DNA of 64,000 nucleotides from Sarcocystis neurona (lineage: Eukaryota > Apicomplexa > Conoidasida > Eucoccidiorida > Sarcocystidae), in the NCBI GenBank assembly GCA_000727475.1, contig KL647288.1:1763890-1827889 (forward strand). The letters run 5' to 3'. The first letter of the stretch is position 1. Every line of letters starts with the position of its first letter. This document shows, in pieces, positions 31,243-44,400 of this stretch. Made by a program: the position numbers and the translations under genes. A model generated the notes under the pieces. That model was not told the DNA's origin and searched no databases. It was given only the letters and a program-made list of their open reading frames with translations.

Positions 31243-34200
31243 ACTCCAGCCCATATTCTGGTTTGGGAAGAAAGCGCTCCCTGCGGCAAGAAACCAAAGA
31301 CTGTAGGACAAACGTAACGCTTTGACAGAATGTTGTGGCGTGAGTGTTTGTAACGCGAGGTTGTGCCCCACTGGTTGCAATAAGAAATATATGTTGTGGA
31401 GCGACGCGGGCACACGCTTGTTTGAGGCTGGCTTGAGCCACACATGTCAACAGGTGTAGCATTACAGAACGCAAGTGGTTTTCCAAAATGCTTGCAGCCG
31501 AGTAAATACAAAGTAATGACTTCAACTGAGATCATACACAGTTCGCAGATTTGCAATCAGATACGTATACAGAGGGGACAGTTACATGCGACGCCGGGAA
31601 GCTGGAGTTTTAATGTGTGCACGCCAACACTTCACGGTCTGCCTGCGCCCATCGACCTTGATTTTGCACACCCAGCTGTGTCGTTGCCACAGTTAAGCTA
31701 AAGTGACTGTACGATAGCGCATGCCAATACGTATACGTGTATATATAGTCCTCAGTCACACTTGTGTTATCATAAGTATACGTCTGTGCAGTTTCTGTGC
31801 AAACGTGCACGAATAAGCTGGAAGAGGTCTGCAGAGCTGCCATTCATGCGTTTATACTGTAGACAAAGGTACAGACACAGGCAGATTTGTTGACTATGAT
31901 GTCTCAGTCAGACGCCCCCTCGACTACACCGCGATCACCAAATTCGTAAACATGCTCACGGAATTAGTTCTGTCGAAGCCTTGCTCTGACACTGTCATTT
32001 CAATAGATGAGGAAACTTGTGAGACACGACTTTTATGCTACACGAGATAAAAAGGGAGAGCCATAGCAAAGGATATCCCTCGGGGTTTAGAATGTTTGTA
32101 GGCGCGATGGCGATGCATGAAGCAAATCAGGAAATTGGTTTTCATCGTTTTTGTCAAGCTTTGAACTTTTGGCTGGGGTGTTTTCCGGTGGTTTGTGCCG
32201 CGGCCAAAAAAATAGACACACCTACCGCGATTCTTGCGATGAGACCTGCTCCCCTTTACGAATGTTCTAAAGATATATGTTTTGTCCCTGTGAAGTTGTC
32301 CGCTGGACGGATCTTTAACGCTAAATACGGTTAACGGCTTTTGTCGGCTTCTCGATCGAGCGACTGGTGGTTTTTGCTAGATTTTTTCGTGCGGCTCAAC
32401 TAGATGGCTCAATGAGCAAACCGGACGCACGATCGGGCAAAGAGGAGCTGAGCTGGTGCAACACGAAGGGCACCCCTTCGGCTGCACAAGGTGCCCATTT
32501 TAACGATGTGTGCATGTGCATTCACATATATGTAATGTGCATACATGTGGAATGTGAGTATATGCATACGGTACACACGCACGTAGACTTTTGTCATATT
32601 TACGAAAACGTACACGTGTCCATATATATATATATATGTATACATATATATATGCCTCTTCTGAGGTAAGGAACCGTAAAGTTTTTATTCGCTGGCGTGG
32701 TGGGTTTCCCATCTGCCAGAATTCCAGGGTAGAGCTAACATGAGCTTGGAAGTTGAAGAAGCCAGGCAATTTTGGCATAAGGTGGCTTGCACCGTGGGGA
32801 TGTCATACCGGTGATAGACTCCGTGCGACTACATGGACAAACCCACTGTACGTATGACAAGAGCTTTCAGGGCGATTTGCGTCCGCGCACGATTTCTCTT
32901 TTGGATTGTATATGAGGGATATGACTCACGTAGTTCACGAGTCGTGGTCGGTAGTTCTGGATCTTTAACCACGTAGAGTACAAGCATAAAACACGGCCTA
33001 AAGCAGCTGGTCTCGTCTTTCCGCTGCGTCGTTTATAGTGTGGTGATGCTGCTTTTCCAGTTTACAGCTGGAGAAAGGCAGAGGTATGTACACTGCAGTT
33101 AGTGGCGTGTATAAAATGGGGACGCTTCCGGTCGACGAGCGGGTATACTCTGCGTCAGCCGGGAGTCGAACCCGGGTCACCTGCTTGGAAGGCAGGTATC
33201 CTAACCGTTGGACTACTGACGCGTCGGTGTGTTTCCCGAAATGTAATCGGAGCCACAATTGCGCCACGGCATCGCGCTTCCGTGGTGATTCCCCACATCT
33301 CACCGCCGGTGTGTTGTTTGCCTCTAGCTTCTGCCTGAAACTTCATCACTGAACACAAATAAGCAGAACAGCTGCTCCCTAGGCCGAACCCTTCTGATCC
33401 CTGCAGTCGGTGTCACCATTTAACAGCAGTAGGTTTTTATATGGTGGGGTCAGCTTTGTGTCTGGGCCGAGTACACTACGTACATCAGTACGTAGCCGTA
33501 CCAACATCACTTCTTCCAGCGGTTTGTGGCCGAACCTAGCTCGGGACGCATACGTGTGGCTGTGAACGTATAGTACGCACGATGGATCAGTGCGATACTT
33601 CTAGTTTACTGCTCAGCGTAGAGTATCAACAAGCTGCCACCGTATCTTATCGGACCTTCACGAGGAAATCATAGCGAATCAACAGGGGAAAAAACGCGAG
33701 GAGGGTTGGATGCTGCCTTTGTTGCCGAAAGCTCCACATGAGTATAATGCTGTCGCTGGCCATTACGGTATCGCAACCGGCATCCTACGCCGTAGTCCAG
33801 CCCTGCCCTTGGCCATTCAGTGCTTTGTCGAGCAAAGGTTTAGCTCATCTCACCTCTACCCTTGATCATTGCTCTTCTCTCCAGCCAACAGGAGTCTTCT
33901 TGTACCCCTGCAGCCTCGTCCGCGACCCGTGAGACTCACGGAATTCCTGCTCATCAGTTTCCCAGTCACCAGGAGGTGCAATTGAAGGCGTGCATATGAA
34001 GCATTGCCAGGGGCCTGTTGAGGAGTCGTGAGAGTTATCTTGCAGAACGCATATGAGTATAATTGGTCTGTGCCAGAAGCTGGAGTCAAGTCACGGACCC
34101 GGTAGAAGACGTTGGCTCACCTGTTGCTGACTCAGGGGTTCGCTTCGGGGCTATTTTGAGCTTACCTAGGGGTCCGCTTCGCGACTATTTTGAACCTAGC

Positions 34201-36279
34201 TTAAGGGGACGGCTCCCCGGTTTACGACAGCTGACATAACACTACCTTCCACATAAAAGTACTCTTACCTTTCAGGACTCAGGCGTGAACAGATACGCCA
34301 TCTGGCTGAAGCGAAATCAAAAGGGTGACCTCTCGTGTCGACATGCTGCGGGTGTGCACAGTGGTGTTGTGATAGCCCGTCGATGCGCGGTTACGTTGTT
34401 TTCTTTCACACTGCAGGCAGAGGCACAAAAAACACTTCTTATCATAAGGCAGCGTCAGGCTACGTGTGGGGTCTAATTTTGCCTCAAAACCTAGGTGAAA
34501 GATTCACTGTGAGAAAGAGATTGTATGGACGCTCTTCCCGACGCTTTGCGTGCCCGTTTTGTGAGTGCAGAGTCTGCCTAAAATATTGGCTCAATCCCTC
34601 TTCTGTGACCCTACCAAAGTTGCGGCCGCCACGTTATTTCCGTAGCGACATCGTCAGATGCATTCGCATTGTCATCCATCCTCCCTTCGGCACCCACGCC
34701 AATACGTTGTTTTCTTAAGCGTCAGTAAAATACTAATCCAACAAGATTCAAGCTGCTGAAGGCGTCAGGACAATAAGGACGCCAAATGTTGCAGAGAAGA
34801 ACTGGTACTCTTCCGGTGTGAGGCTAGCGCAGTATTTTGGTTGGCGTGCTCCGCGTGTGCAGCTGCAAACGTGTTGTTCAGCTCAAGCGCTCCTGTGTTT
34901 GTGATGTAACGACGAAAAACGAATATCGCATCGTCGGAGTAAGTGGTAGAAGACCAGTTTTTTTTCCGTGGACAGCGTTCTACTACTTTCCACAATGCAG
35001 AAGAAGCTGAGAAGGATGGCGCGTGTCAGCTGATGCATACGGTAGACACAAACTCATGCATTCGCTGTCTTCCGTTCATTAGTCTCACGGACGACGAGAA
35101 TGCATAATCAATTCATACAATCCGAAACGTTTGGCGCGTACGTATCAGAAACACATTGGTCCCAAGTGCGCCTAATTTTTTGGAAAGGTACTATAAGGTT
35201 CCAGCTCCCCGGCGTCCACTCGATTACCATCCCGTACGTCCACAGATTACACTGCAGGAGGAGCTGCGCTACTACAGCATGGAAGGAACTACACAGGATA
35301 ACATGCACTAGTCGATCACGTGCACTGTCATACACAAAGTATGTTCGAAATTTGTGCGGCGTACACAGTTGTGATGCGCGATGATCCACACCGACGAACC
35401 CGCACGGCGAATTGGCTTGGTAGCACATGCTCCTCGGTGGGGGCGCTTAGGGGTGTACGGGCCACCGTTCAACTCGTGTTTCTATGTTTCTCTGTATTTT
35501 TGCCCTGTGTCTTTCTGCCCTGGGGTTTGGTCGTGTCTGTCACTAACAGTTTTTGCGTGGTCTGCTGCGTCCTGGATTCTAACGCATAGGTACGGGTAGA
35601 CTTATGCATGTGTGTTACTGACATCACTAAAGTGAGAACCTGGCAGAATGCCGACGACGAGTTTTTCCTACCAAGTATCGCACCTTTTCTCTCGCGAGAA
35701 GGAGAAATCGGCACATCTATATGTTTTTACAGGGTACATCAGTATGTCCTTGTGGCTAGACGTCCCACGTGTGAGGGCAGGTGACATTGTTCTCGTCAGA
35801 GTCTACTCGAAGTCGGGTCTTCAGCAAAGCCGAACCGGTTGAATACACCTCTGACTTCTTCTCCGTACCGAGCGTGCTCTGTACGCATTCAACAGCACAC
35901 CACAAATGATGAGCTTTCCAGCACTTCTTGTCCCTTGGAACGCCACGAAACAGGATGAGCAGGCGGCCACTCTACGCAGCTGTTCACATCTCTTAGGACG
36001 CAAACGTGACATACGTGTGTCCAACCTGAAGAAGACTAGTGAATAACAAGGGACGCACTCAAAGCAGAGGATTCGTGCAGGTGACATGGACAAGGACTCC
36101 CAGCGCCTGCGGTGAAGCAGTTCGGCGTTCTCCAAAGTCGCCACTCACTCACTAGATAAAATTTCGCAGTAGCTGAGAACAAATTTCTTGTCTCCAACGC
36201 TTCTGCAGTGAACTGGAGGGTATAGTTGTGAGCATGCAAGGCTTCGAGTTTGAGTGGCAGGGCCGTGCTGATTACCTCG
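31243..36279. other. Repeat-poor DNA between the KH and kinase genes, containing only the tRNA
   Basis: No protein gene is supported. Short frames (under about 130 codons) show no motif. One AT/TA microsatellite is at about 32520-32655, and a two-copy repeat of about 34 bases is at 34135-34205. It must hold the KH gene's 3' UTR and the kinase promoter. Confidence 0.6.
33151..33222 (-). tRNA. tRNA-Gly (anticodon UCC)
   Basis: The complement folds as a complete cloverleaf. The 7-bp acceptor stem pairs GCGTCAG with CTGACGC. The D arm is GTCC..GGAT, and the anticodon stem is CCTGC/GCAGG with loop CTTCCAA, giving anticodon TCC (Gly). The variable loop is GTGAC. The T arm is CCGGG-TTCGACT-CCCGG, matching the B-box GGTTCGANTCC. 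Base 33151 gives an A discriminator; there is no intron and no encoded CCA. A run of four T on the minus strand (33116-33113) about 35 bases downstream may end Pol III transcription. The gene stands alone between the KH and kinase genes. Confidence 0.97.
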
Positions 36280-38467
36280 ATGGCCGCATTGCAAGCATTT
36301 TGTACCGCGCTGGACACGCAGCTGAGAGAGGAAAAAAAAATTACGCCCGAGGGCGTGTGGCACTGCGACAAGGTACTCCCTCACGCTGTTGAAACGAAAA
36401 AGGAAAAACCGCAGCGCGGCTGGGTTTCCAAGAAAGACGCCTTGCAGCAGGGTAGAAGCACTGAGACTTTACCACACAAGGAAAATCTGGAAAACTGTAA
36501 GACCGCAGGAGTAGGAGACGTGCACAGTGACATCCGTCATAGTGATGGACGCAGGAAGAGCAGCTGCCGTAGCAGGGAGAGACGCGTATCATTTGATAGA
36601 AAGCGTATGTGTAGCACGTTCGGATATACGTCTTTATGGGCTCGTACTTCGAAGAACAGCAGTAGTATTACTAGAGGGAGTGATATCAGCAACACGTCAG
36701 TAGACACGTCGCCGCGTCACAATATTTTGAGTAGTACTGATACCGCTGTACAGCGCCCACCGTCAGTGAAGGGAACTCACAACTGCTCGAAAAAGACCTG
36801 TGTGCGGAACTCCAACGATAAGAGGAGCAGTAGCGAGGGCAGCTGGGCGACACAACCTTACCACAGGCTTTGGACCCATATGCAGAGCTCTTACAGGCTA
36901 CGAGCCTTCGAGGCCGGGAATTCGCCGTCACACACTGGATTCTCCCTTCGAGAAGGATTCCCCGGAGTGCCGGACACGCATGACTGTCAATTTTTTCAAA
37001 AGCAAAACGGCCCCGAAACGACTGCAGACAACAGTAGAACACGCCGCTGTGTACACACGCTCGACTGCATCCCTCACAAAGTGTTGGTAAGCAACAGCAA
37101 CCGCAGATTCACTTCACCACCCAGTTTGCCACAGCCGGTCACCTGTTCAAGGTCCTGTACTCATGTTTCCGTTGACTGTAGCAGTTTTGCCAAGAACTCT
37201 TACACTAGTGAGGCGAATGGCGCTCGCAACGAGTGGCTGCGAGAGGGCTGTCTCGACGAGCCCAGGGGAAAGGGGCTCTTCGTTAAGTGTAGCAACAGCT
37301 TACAGTTAGAGCGTAGTGAAGAACGGAACCGTGTGACTGAAGCTGGCGCATCTGTTGGAAGAGAAAGACTTTCTGCTGTCATAGAAAAGCAATGGAGCAA
37401 CGGACACGTAGGAGGACGTAGTGCCTTCGACAAGGATGAATATCTCAGCAATCTGTATCGTGAACTATGGGGAAGACCTATCCGAGGGCAACGCCCTCTT
37501 CTACAAGACGGTGCAACAAGCAGACAGAGCGGCTCCTCCTCTTCTCCGATGTCGTTACCTTCTTCGTCTGTTTGTTGCAAGTTGGAGAGAACGTACAGTT
37601 TCTCAGTGCAGCCATTGCGAGGCTTAGTTCCAGGGCAGCCGAATAGGCGCCGCTTCAAAAGCAGCGGCGGTTACGGCGAAAGGCGTCCGTCCGTAGTGCG
37701 GAGGGATGGGGCTTTGACGTACCTGTGGAATAGAGGAGCTTCCCAGCACATTAGTGGGGAGGCGCACCGGCTGATAATCAATGAGGTTTCGAAGCAACAC
37801 GCGAGGGCTACTCCTCTGGGTCCACTTGCCACGCTCTCGCAAGAACACAAAAGTAATGCCTTTATGCAGCGTAAGCCCCCCCTTAGGGGCCTGTACCAAA
37901 TGGCTAAGCCAGGGTCTTTGAAACAAAGAGATCTAGTATCCAGGGAAGTGCAGAATTTAACGCGAGATGGCGATCTGCAAATGTTGATTCACCAGCAGCA
38001 CACAAACGATCTGAAGAGACAGAAATTAGAAGAAACACCCGCAGACGAAACATTGCACAACGCAGGACAGCCACCACACGAGAGAGAACTACCACAAAAC
38101 ACGCAGCAGCCGCACCTGTCGGTCGCTGGAGACCGCTGTGATCCCCTTGTCACCACCGCTTCTGGGTCGACTAACCAAGCACCTCGAATCAGACGGCCCT
38201 CCAAAACTGTCAATCGCAAAGACTCTGATAAACCTTCAGGGGAAGATATCTATCTAACGTGTTCGACGATGCCTTCCAGTTCAGTACTCAATTTGTCGAC
38301 ACAGAATAGCACTCGCGCGCAGCGGGCTGCTCTGACGGGATGCGAGGAGCAGCCATTCGAACCGTCTTTAGCTTCACTTATCAAATTTTCCGGCAGGGCA
38401 GCACAGTTCCCGGGAAAACAGGATCTCTACAAAGCTACTTCCACGGTTCTAGGCCACGGCTTCTCAG
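36280..38467 (+). CDS. CDPK-like gene exon 1 (729-residue N-terminal extension and start of glycine loop)
   Basis: The ATG is at 36280 ([15 protein letters not shown]), with an in-frame TGA at 36229. The extension is rich in Ser, Arg, Thr and Gln, looks disordered, and has no domain I recognise. It ends [14 protein letters not shown] plus one base at donor GTACGT (38468). The last residues are the start of the ATP-binding glycine loop. The frame stays open to 38517, but that tail is intron. Confidence 0.82.
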
Positions 38468-41400
38468 GTACGTCAGAGGTTTCAGGGGCGGAAAGTAGCA
38501 TTAACGCTTACACATAACAAATGGCTGCACGCGTATGCACAGGCGACTAGGCATATTTTTGCTGTGGTCAAACAAGATGATCTGTGCAAGTTCGGAAAAA
38601 TGGAACACACGAATTTGTGTATCTTACGCACGAGAGCAGTATGATGGAGCTTCGTTCCCAAGAAGAATTGAGTGGCTGACGTGTTTCGAATCTGGCAAAA
38701 CGTGCAGGGGGAGTACAACTGCGCAAGTAAGGATTTCGATCTAGGTAACGCCACGTCTGTTCCACTTAACCAACTGTGCATGTTTCAGGACGTATTACCG
38801 CACAGGTCGTGCATGTGGTGACATCCACCAACATGAATAGAATCAAAAAGTACTAGCCACTTGACAGATTTGCTTTGAAGCAGATTGCGAATTTGAAGCG
38901 TACATTTCCGTCGATGGGCGCAGCACTTCGTGTAAATGCACGTCATTGCTCGGCACTCTTTACACGAACGCGTTTCGACGCTCTTTCGTAGTGTCACTGT
39001 GTGCTGCTGCGCGCGCATACTGGGAGGCAGAGGAAAAAAGACTGTATAAGGTCGTATTCTTCAGAAAGCACGTCGCGCATACCAACTGCAGCTCACCGTG
39101 CTGTCCGCGCCTAAAAAATTTGAAGTGTACACTGGAGTTTGCTGCCAGTAGCTCTGCAGAAATGCAGCTTTTTTGCAATTCCCTTATCTTCTTCCCTACT
39201 TGTACCTGCTGATTTTATGTTCGTATCAACGTAATACATCGTACACTCGCTCACGTGCCCAAGATTTGGTACGGACTCTCCCATAATCACTATTATTTGA
39301 GTGACTGGTCGTTTTCCGTCCTACATCGGAGGACGAATACAGTTGTATCTTCCCTCCAGAACAGGCCCCCATTCTACGGTAGGAAAAACTTCCAACACGA
39401 CACTTGTTCACTGGGGCTTTTCCCTCTCGACTGAACACGGTACCCTATCAGCACCAACGTTAGGGAATTTCGTTGTTTTGAATATTTCGAGACGAGGTAT
39501 ACGCCCACCAGTGCACCACGAGGAAGCGTTAACGCCGTAAAATCAGGTTCTTGTCGTCCTGCACAACACAAACAGGGAAGTGACTAGTAGTGACTAACAG
39601 CAAAGGAGAACGGGAATAAGCAGCTCCAGTCTCAGCAGTTGCGTCCCTGGTGGACGGGTCCTATATGGTGTCCTCGCCACTTCGCCGATATCTTCCCCAC
39701 TGAGGTAGATAAAGGCTGTTGCTCTTTCGTACGATTGAGGCACACAGAATCTCTGTTTGTACGGCTCAAGAGTCGGCTGTGCCAGCATGATTCCAGTTCC
39801 CACAATCTTTCTTCACCCGTCTCTGTCTCAGCGAAATTTCCAGAAGTCTCGCGTGGGACCGGTTCCCAGCACCTTCCGAAATTTCATGAAGTCGCTTCTT
39901 CTCCTTTTAACAATATTGTAGGCGATGTTAGGATTTACAAGCACCGCTATACCGAAGAGCTGGTGGCGATCAAGACAGTCCTCAAGAGGAAGAAGAAGAA
40001 GAAGGGAGAGCCGGAGAAGTTGAACGGGGCAGAAAACAAGGCCTGTAGTGGCAGAGTCTTTAGTAGCGAAGAGGTTTCAAAGGAAGTGCAAGGCAAAGAC
40101 ACTCGGGGACGCCTGAGACATCCGGAGCCCTCATTTCTGCAAGATGACATTGGGCGCCCTCAGCAGTCGGTTCCTCTTGCAAAAGAATCCGTGCAGGTGA
40201 CGTCGACGGCATCGAATCAGCAGCGACGGCAGCAGCCACAACCCGCCCCCAATTTAGAGGAGCGACATCGGCAACGGGAGGAGCAAGGCGAGCTGCTTCC
40301 AGAGGGGCAGCCACACCAGCAACTGACTTACTCACAGGAATATCGCGATCGTGCGTGTGCGCATCCGCCGCAGACTGATGAAAATTGGCAGCGGCCACCG
40401 CCGGCGCGGCAGGGCGTTTCACCGCAGCATTTGCATTCTTTCTGCGCAGAAACGCATCCGTCTCCGCTGCAGCGCTTCCTGAAAGGCGCGGATGCGGATA
40501 TGGAGAGAGATCTGCAGGCGATTATGGGAGAGGGGGTGTACACGTTTCTCACAGCGGACCATCCATGTGCAGTGAAGTTACTGGAGTTGCTGGAAGACGA
40601 AGATGGAGTGCATCTGGTAATGCCCGTATGCAGAGGAGGCTCGCTGAACAGCAGTTGCCTCCACTTCGGGGGCCGAAATCGTTTTTCTACTCAACACGAA
40701 GCCTACGCTTTTCCACAAAATCAGAATCCGTATCGGTCTTGTTTTTACGGACGTGGCACATATGGACACGTAGGAGCAGGCAACGTCCAGCCGCGCCAAT
40801 TAAACCAGCTACAGCAGGCAGGCAGCGACAACACGTCGCGCCCGACTAAACTGGAGCATCTGGCAAAGAACTTCGCGTGGCAAATTGTCAAGGTACTGAC
40901 GACTTTGTCTCTGCTTTGCCAACGAAGCAGACGGTGAACCGGTGCCAGTACCCGATACTCGCTGCGTCTGTTGCAGATTTCATAATGTCCTCTGCGTATC
41001 TGGTCCGTCTGTGGAAAAGCAGTAGAAAAACAAGGACTTACTTGATCTTTCCGTGGATGTGCCCCGAGGTCTGTTTCATCCACCATTACCGATGAAATAC
41101 GGCACTACCCCCTTTGTAAAACTGGGAATTTGTGTTTTCTCTCTGCGTGACTCACCTCTTGTGTTGTCACTAAGTGTACCAGCCGAAAATTTCCCGTTTC
41201 ACTCCTGCAGAGAGACATCGCTAACGACCAAACAACTTCTTGAAGAACACTCACTTCCAGTTGTTTCTTGTCAAAATGCGGGATGAGACGTAGCTCTAGA
41301 CACAGAAGACGGGTACTTCTCTGTCCAAATACATGTACGTGCACAAATCCTAAGTTACTTTTGTGGAATTACGCAACTATGTATATTTTCATCAATGAAT

Positions 41401-44400
41401 ATAGGTGTATGCGCCGACTTACATATATGTATTACTTCAGCGTCTGCGTCTCCTTGAAAAGGCCAACACACTTCATAAAGCTCCCTTCTATCTACTCTCT
41501 TTCACGTCTACCAGCTGCAGAGGCATTGGCGACCACGTTCAAAATGTTCTCTCCCACATATTTGTCTGTTCGTCAAAGAGCGTTCCGCACAGAGTATCTC
41601 ATTCACGCATATGTGTGCGTACGTATACATATATATGCACACATATATATGTCTCTCCCTATGGGTATATATGTATGTATACACGTGACTTGCAATTGAA
41701 CAGATGCACAGGACATGTCTTTCTACGCGTGACTCCTTCTCGTTACTCGTGAGTGGCGATGCTTCTGAGTCGCCTAGCAGCAGAAAAAAAGAATAGTAAA
41801 GAGAAACATCATGGGGAAAATGTGAAGAGCACCTTCGAAAACGTTTTGCGAGAATGGTAGAGCTAACTGCCGAGGGGTTTTCTTGCTGTTTTACAGTGTG
41901 CAAAAAAAGGTGACGAAGAAGAGAAAGACGGTTCACGTAGATACACGACTGTGTGTGCACCAACAGTAGGGACAAATGTGCATGACACTTCTGCTTAAGA
42001 CGTTTTTATTCCTTGCAACGGTGCTCGGATAGGTAAGCGTCTTGAAAAGGGACCCGTATAACTCTCTTTTCTCTGAACGGAAGAGACGTTACGGGACATG
42101 ACACGAGAGAGAGATGCACCGGATATGTAGCACTTTTAGCCGCCAGCATCGCTATCAAACTTCGACTTCTACGCCGCGGCAAAGCTACTAAGCTGCACGG
42201 TCGTATGAACGTGTATGTATATGCTTACTTGTGTGCCTACAGATGTCTAACGAAGTAATGCAAAGCAGCTCCTTCGAGTAAATTTATCTGTATATGTTTC
42301 TGCATACCTGTCTCTCTTTCGAGATACACACGCAGGCGTAAATACCCACGCACCTCTGTTTCAGAACGGACGCAGCAGTTTTCTTGAAAAGTGGTGACGC
42401 CACCAGTTCGAGTCGAGCAACGGAAAAATAGGCGAACTGTCAGCTGTGCTTGTCTACGCAGATGGACAGGGTATACATGTGTAGGCATTTACGCAATACA
42501 CACGAATACGCATGTCGACCATACGACAATAAAGCAGCTACAGTCGTATTTGCGCTAACTGTGGGCGAGCAGGAACCCATATGCCGACCCTCCTCCTATA
42601 GAACCTTCGCAATTGAATGTGAGAGTCCGACTTTGTACACGTACAAATACATGTACATAATTCATATTATATATATCTGCGTATACTCAAGACCAGAGAC
42701 AACTGCAGCACGAGTCGTTTGAGGAGAGACACACATGTGCTCGTACGCTATCTGAAACTCGAGAGAATACTCTTTTGCGGTTGAACCTGGGAAACGCTTC
42801 AGGGCGCACACGTATATACTGAGCGCGACTGTATGTGCGCGCCTGAAGTTTTCCTTGTGTACGTTTTCCGCAGGCCCTCGCACATCTGCAGACTCAGGGA
42901 ATTATCCACCGAGACATCAAAACTGAGAACTTCATGCTTCAAGAGCGAGGAAAAGACAAAATCGTGGTGAGTTACTGCGCAAGGATACAGCGTTGTGTGC
43001 CACAGATGTGTGCCTGTGCCCCAGGTGTGTGCGTGCGCCCTCCCTCACGTCTCCTGCAAACCTGTAACTACCTGCACACTGCTATATATGTATGGCTGCA
43101 TTTTCTCTCTACCGCATCCTTTTTTGTTCCAAAGAGGGTCCTGCGTCATAATTTCGGGAGCAGTTTTCTAAAAAGAATTCCTCTTCCCGGCAGCAACTTC
43201 TGCCCACGCGCTACCCAAGCAGGGACACCTCTCTGCAGAAAATACGTTCTACACATAGAGAGGAGGTAGATAGTGCACACGCATAGAAACTCATCTTTAC
43301 TTTGTCTCCTCTAGTTTCTTCACCTCACACAGAGAAACGCAGATAGTGGACGCGCATAAAAACTCTTCTTTACTCGATTCCCTTCTTTCTACCTCGTTTT
43401 CTTTCTCTGTCCCTCCTTGTCGCTTCATACACACATATTATTGAGAAGCATCGCTGCATAGGCGGAAACAAAACAGTACACCCGCATAAAAACTTCTTTT
43501 TACTTTGTCTCCTCTCCTTTCTTCTATCTCTCTCTCTCTCGATCCGCAATATTACTGAGCAGCACCTCTGTCCAGGTGGGTCCCTTTCTGGTGTCTATAC
43601 ACCTTAAGTGTGCTGCAGTCCGCCCTACGTGGATAGGCGTCAGTGGCTGCTTTTCTTGGAGAGTGTGTCCCTGTGTGACGGAGAATGAATGGCACACAGA
43701 TACACGCACACAACTTTCAATAAATTCACCAGAGGAGTCAAAATCATTTCAAAGGTGTACTTATGCGGATGTGTGTGGCCCAGGAAACAAGTGTAAGCAT
43801 TTGGGCACACGTAGGTAGCAGTATACGTGTGTGAGTAATTACTTGGGAGAGTTCAACATTGTAGGCACGCCTATATCAGTCTATAGAAATATGTTTGCAG
43901 AGACGTGTATATATTCCTGTACGGACACTTGTGGCGCCTGTAGTCCTACAAGTAGTGAAGAAGGGCTGCTGGATGTGTTCGGGCATCCGTCGGTTTTTCT
44001 CTCTTTCCCACTACTTCGTCGCGCTTCTCTGGCGGAAAAATGGACCTGCCGTAACACACATTCATTGCTGCAGAGGGATCCCCCTGCTTTCTTTGCTGAA
44101 GTTCTTCGCTGACACCCCTCCCCCAAATGCCTGCAAGGCTTGTTGCGCATATGAATATTCCTGCGTATAAACGTGTCTGCGCCCTCTTGCTGTTGCAGCT
44201 GATTGACTTTGGGTTCTCCATCTTCGCACGCCCTTCTAAACTTGGGAAAAAAACAGAGGTCCTTCCTTTCTTTTCTTCCCTCCCCTCTAGCGCCGCTGCT
44301 TTGTCGCGAAGCGCACACTCCAAAGCTGCCTGCGGCTCTTCCTCGGCCTCACATAGACAAGCGGCAACGCCAGCAGCAGCGCCAAAGGCAGCACCAGCAG

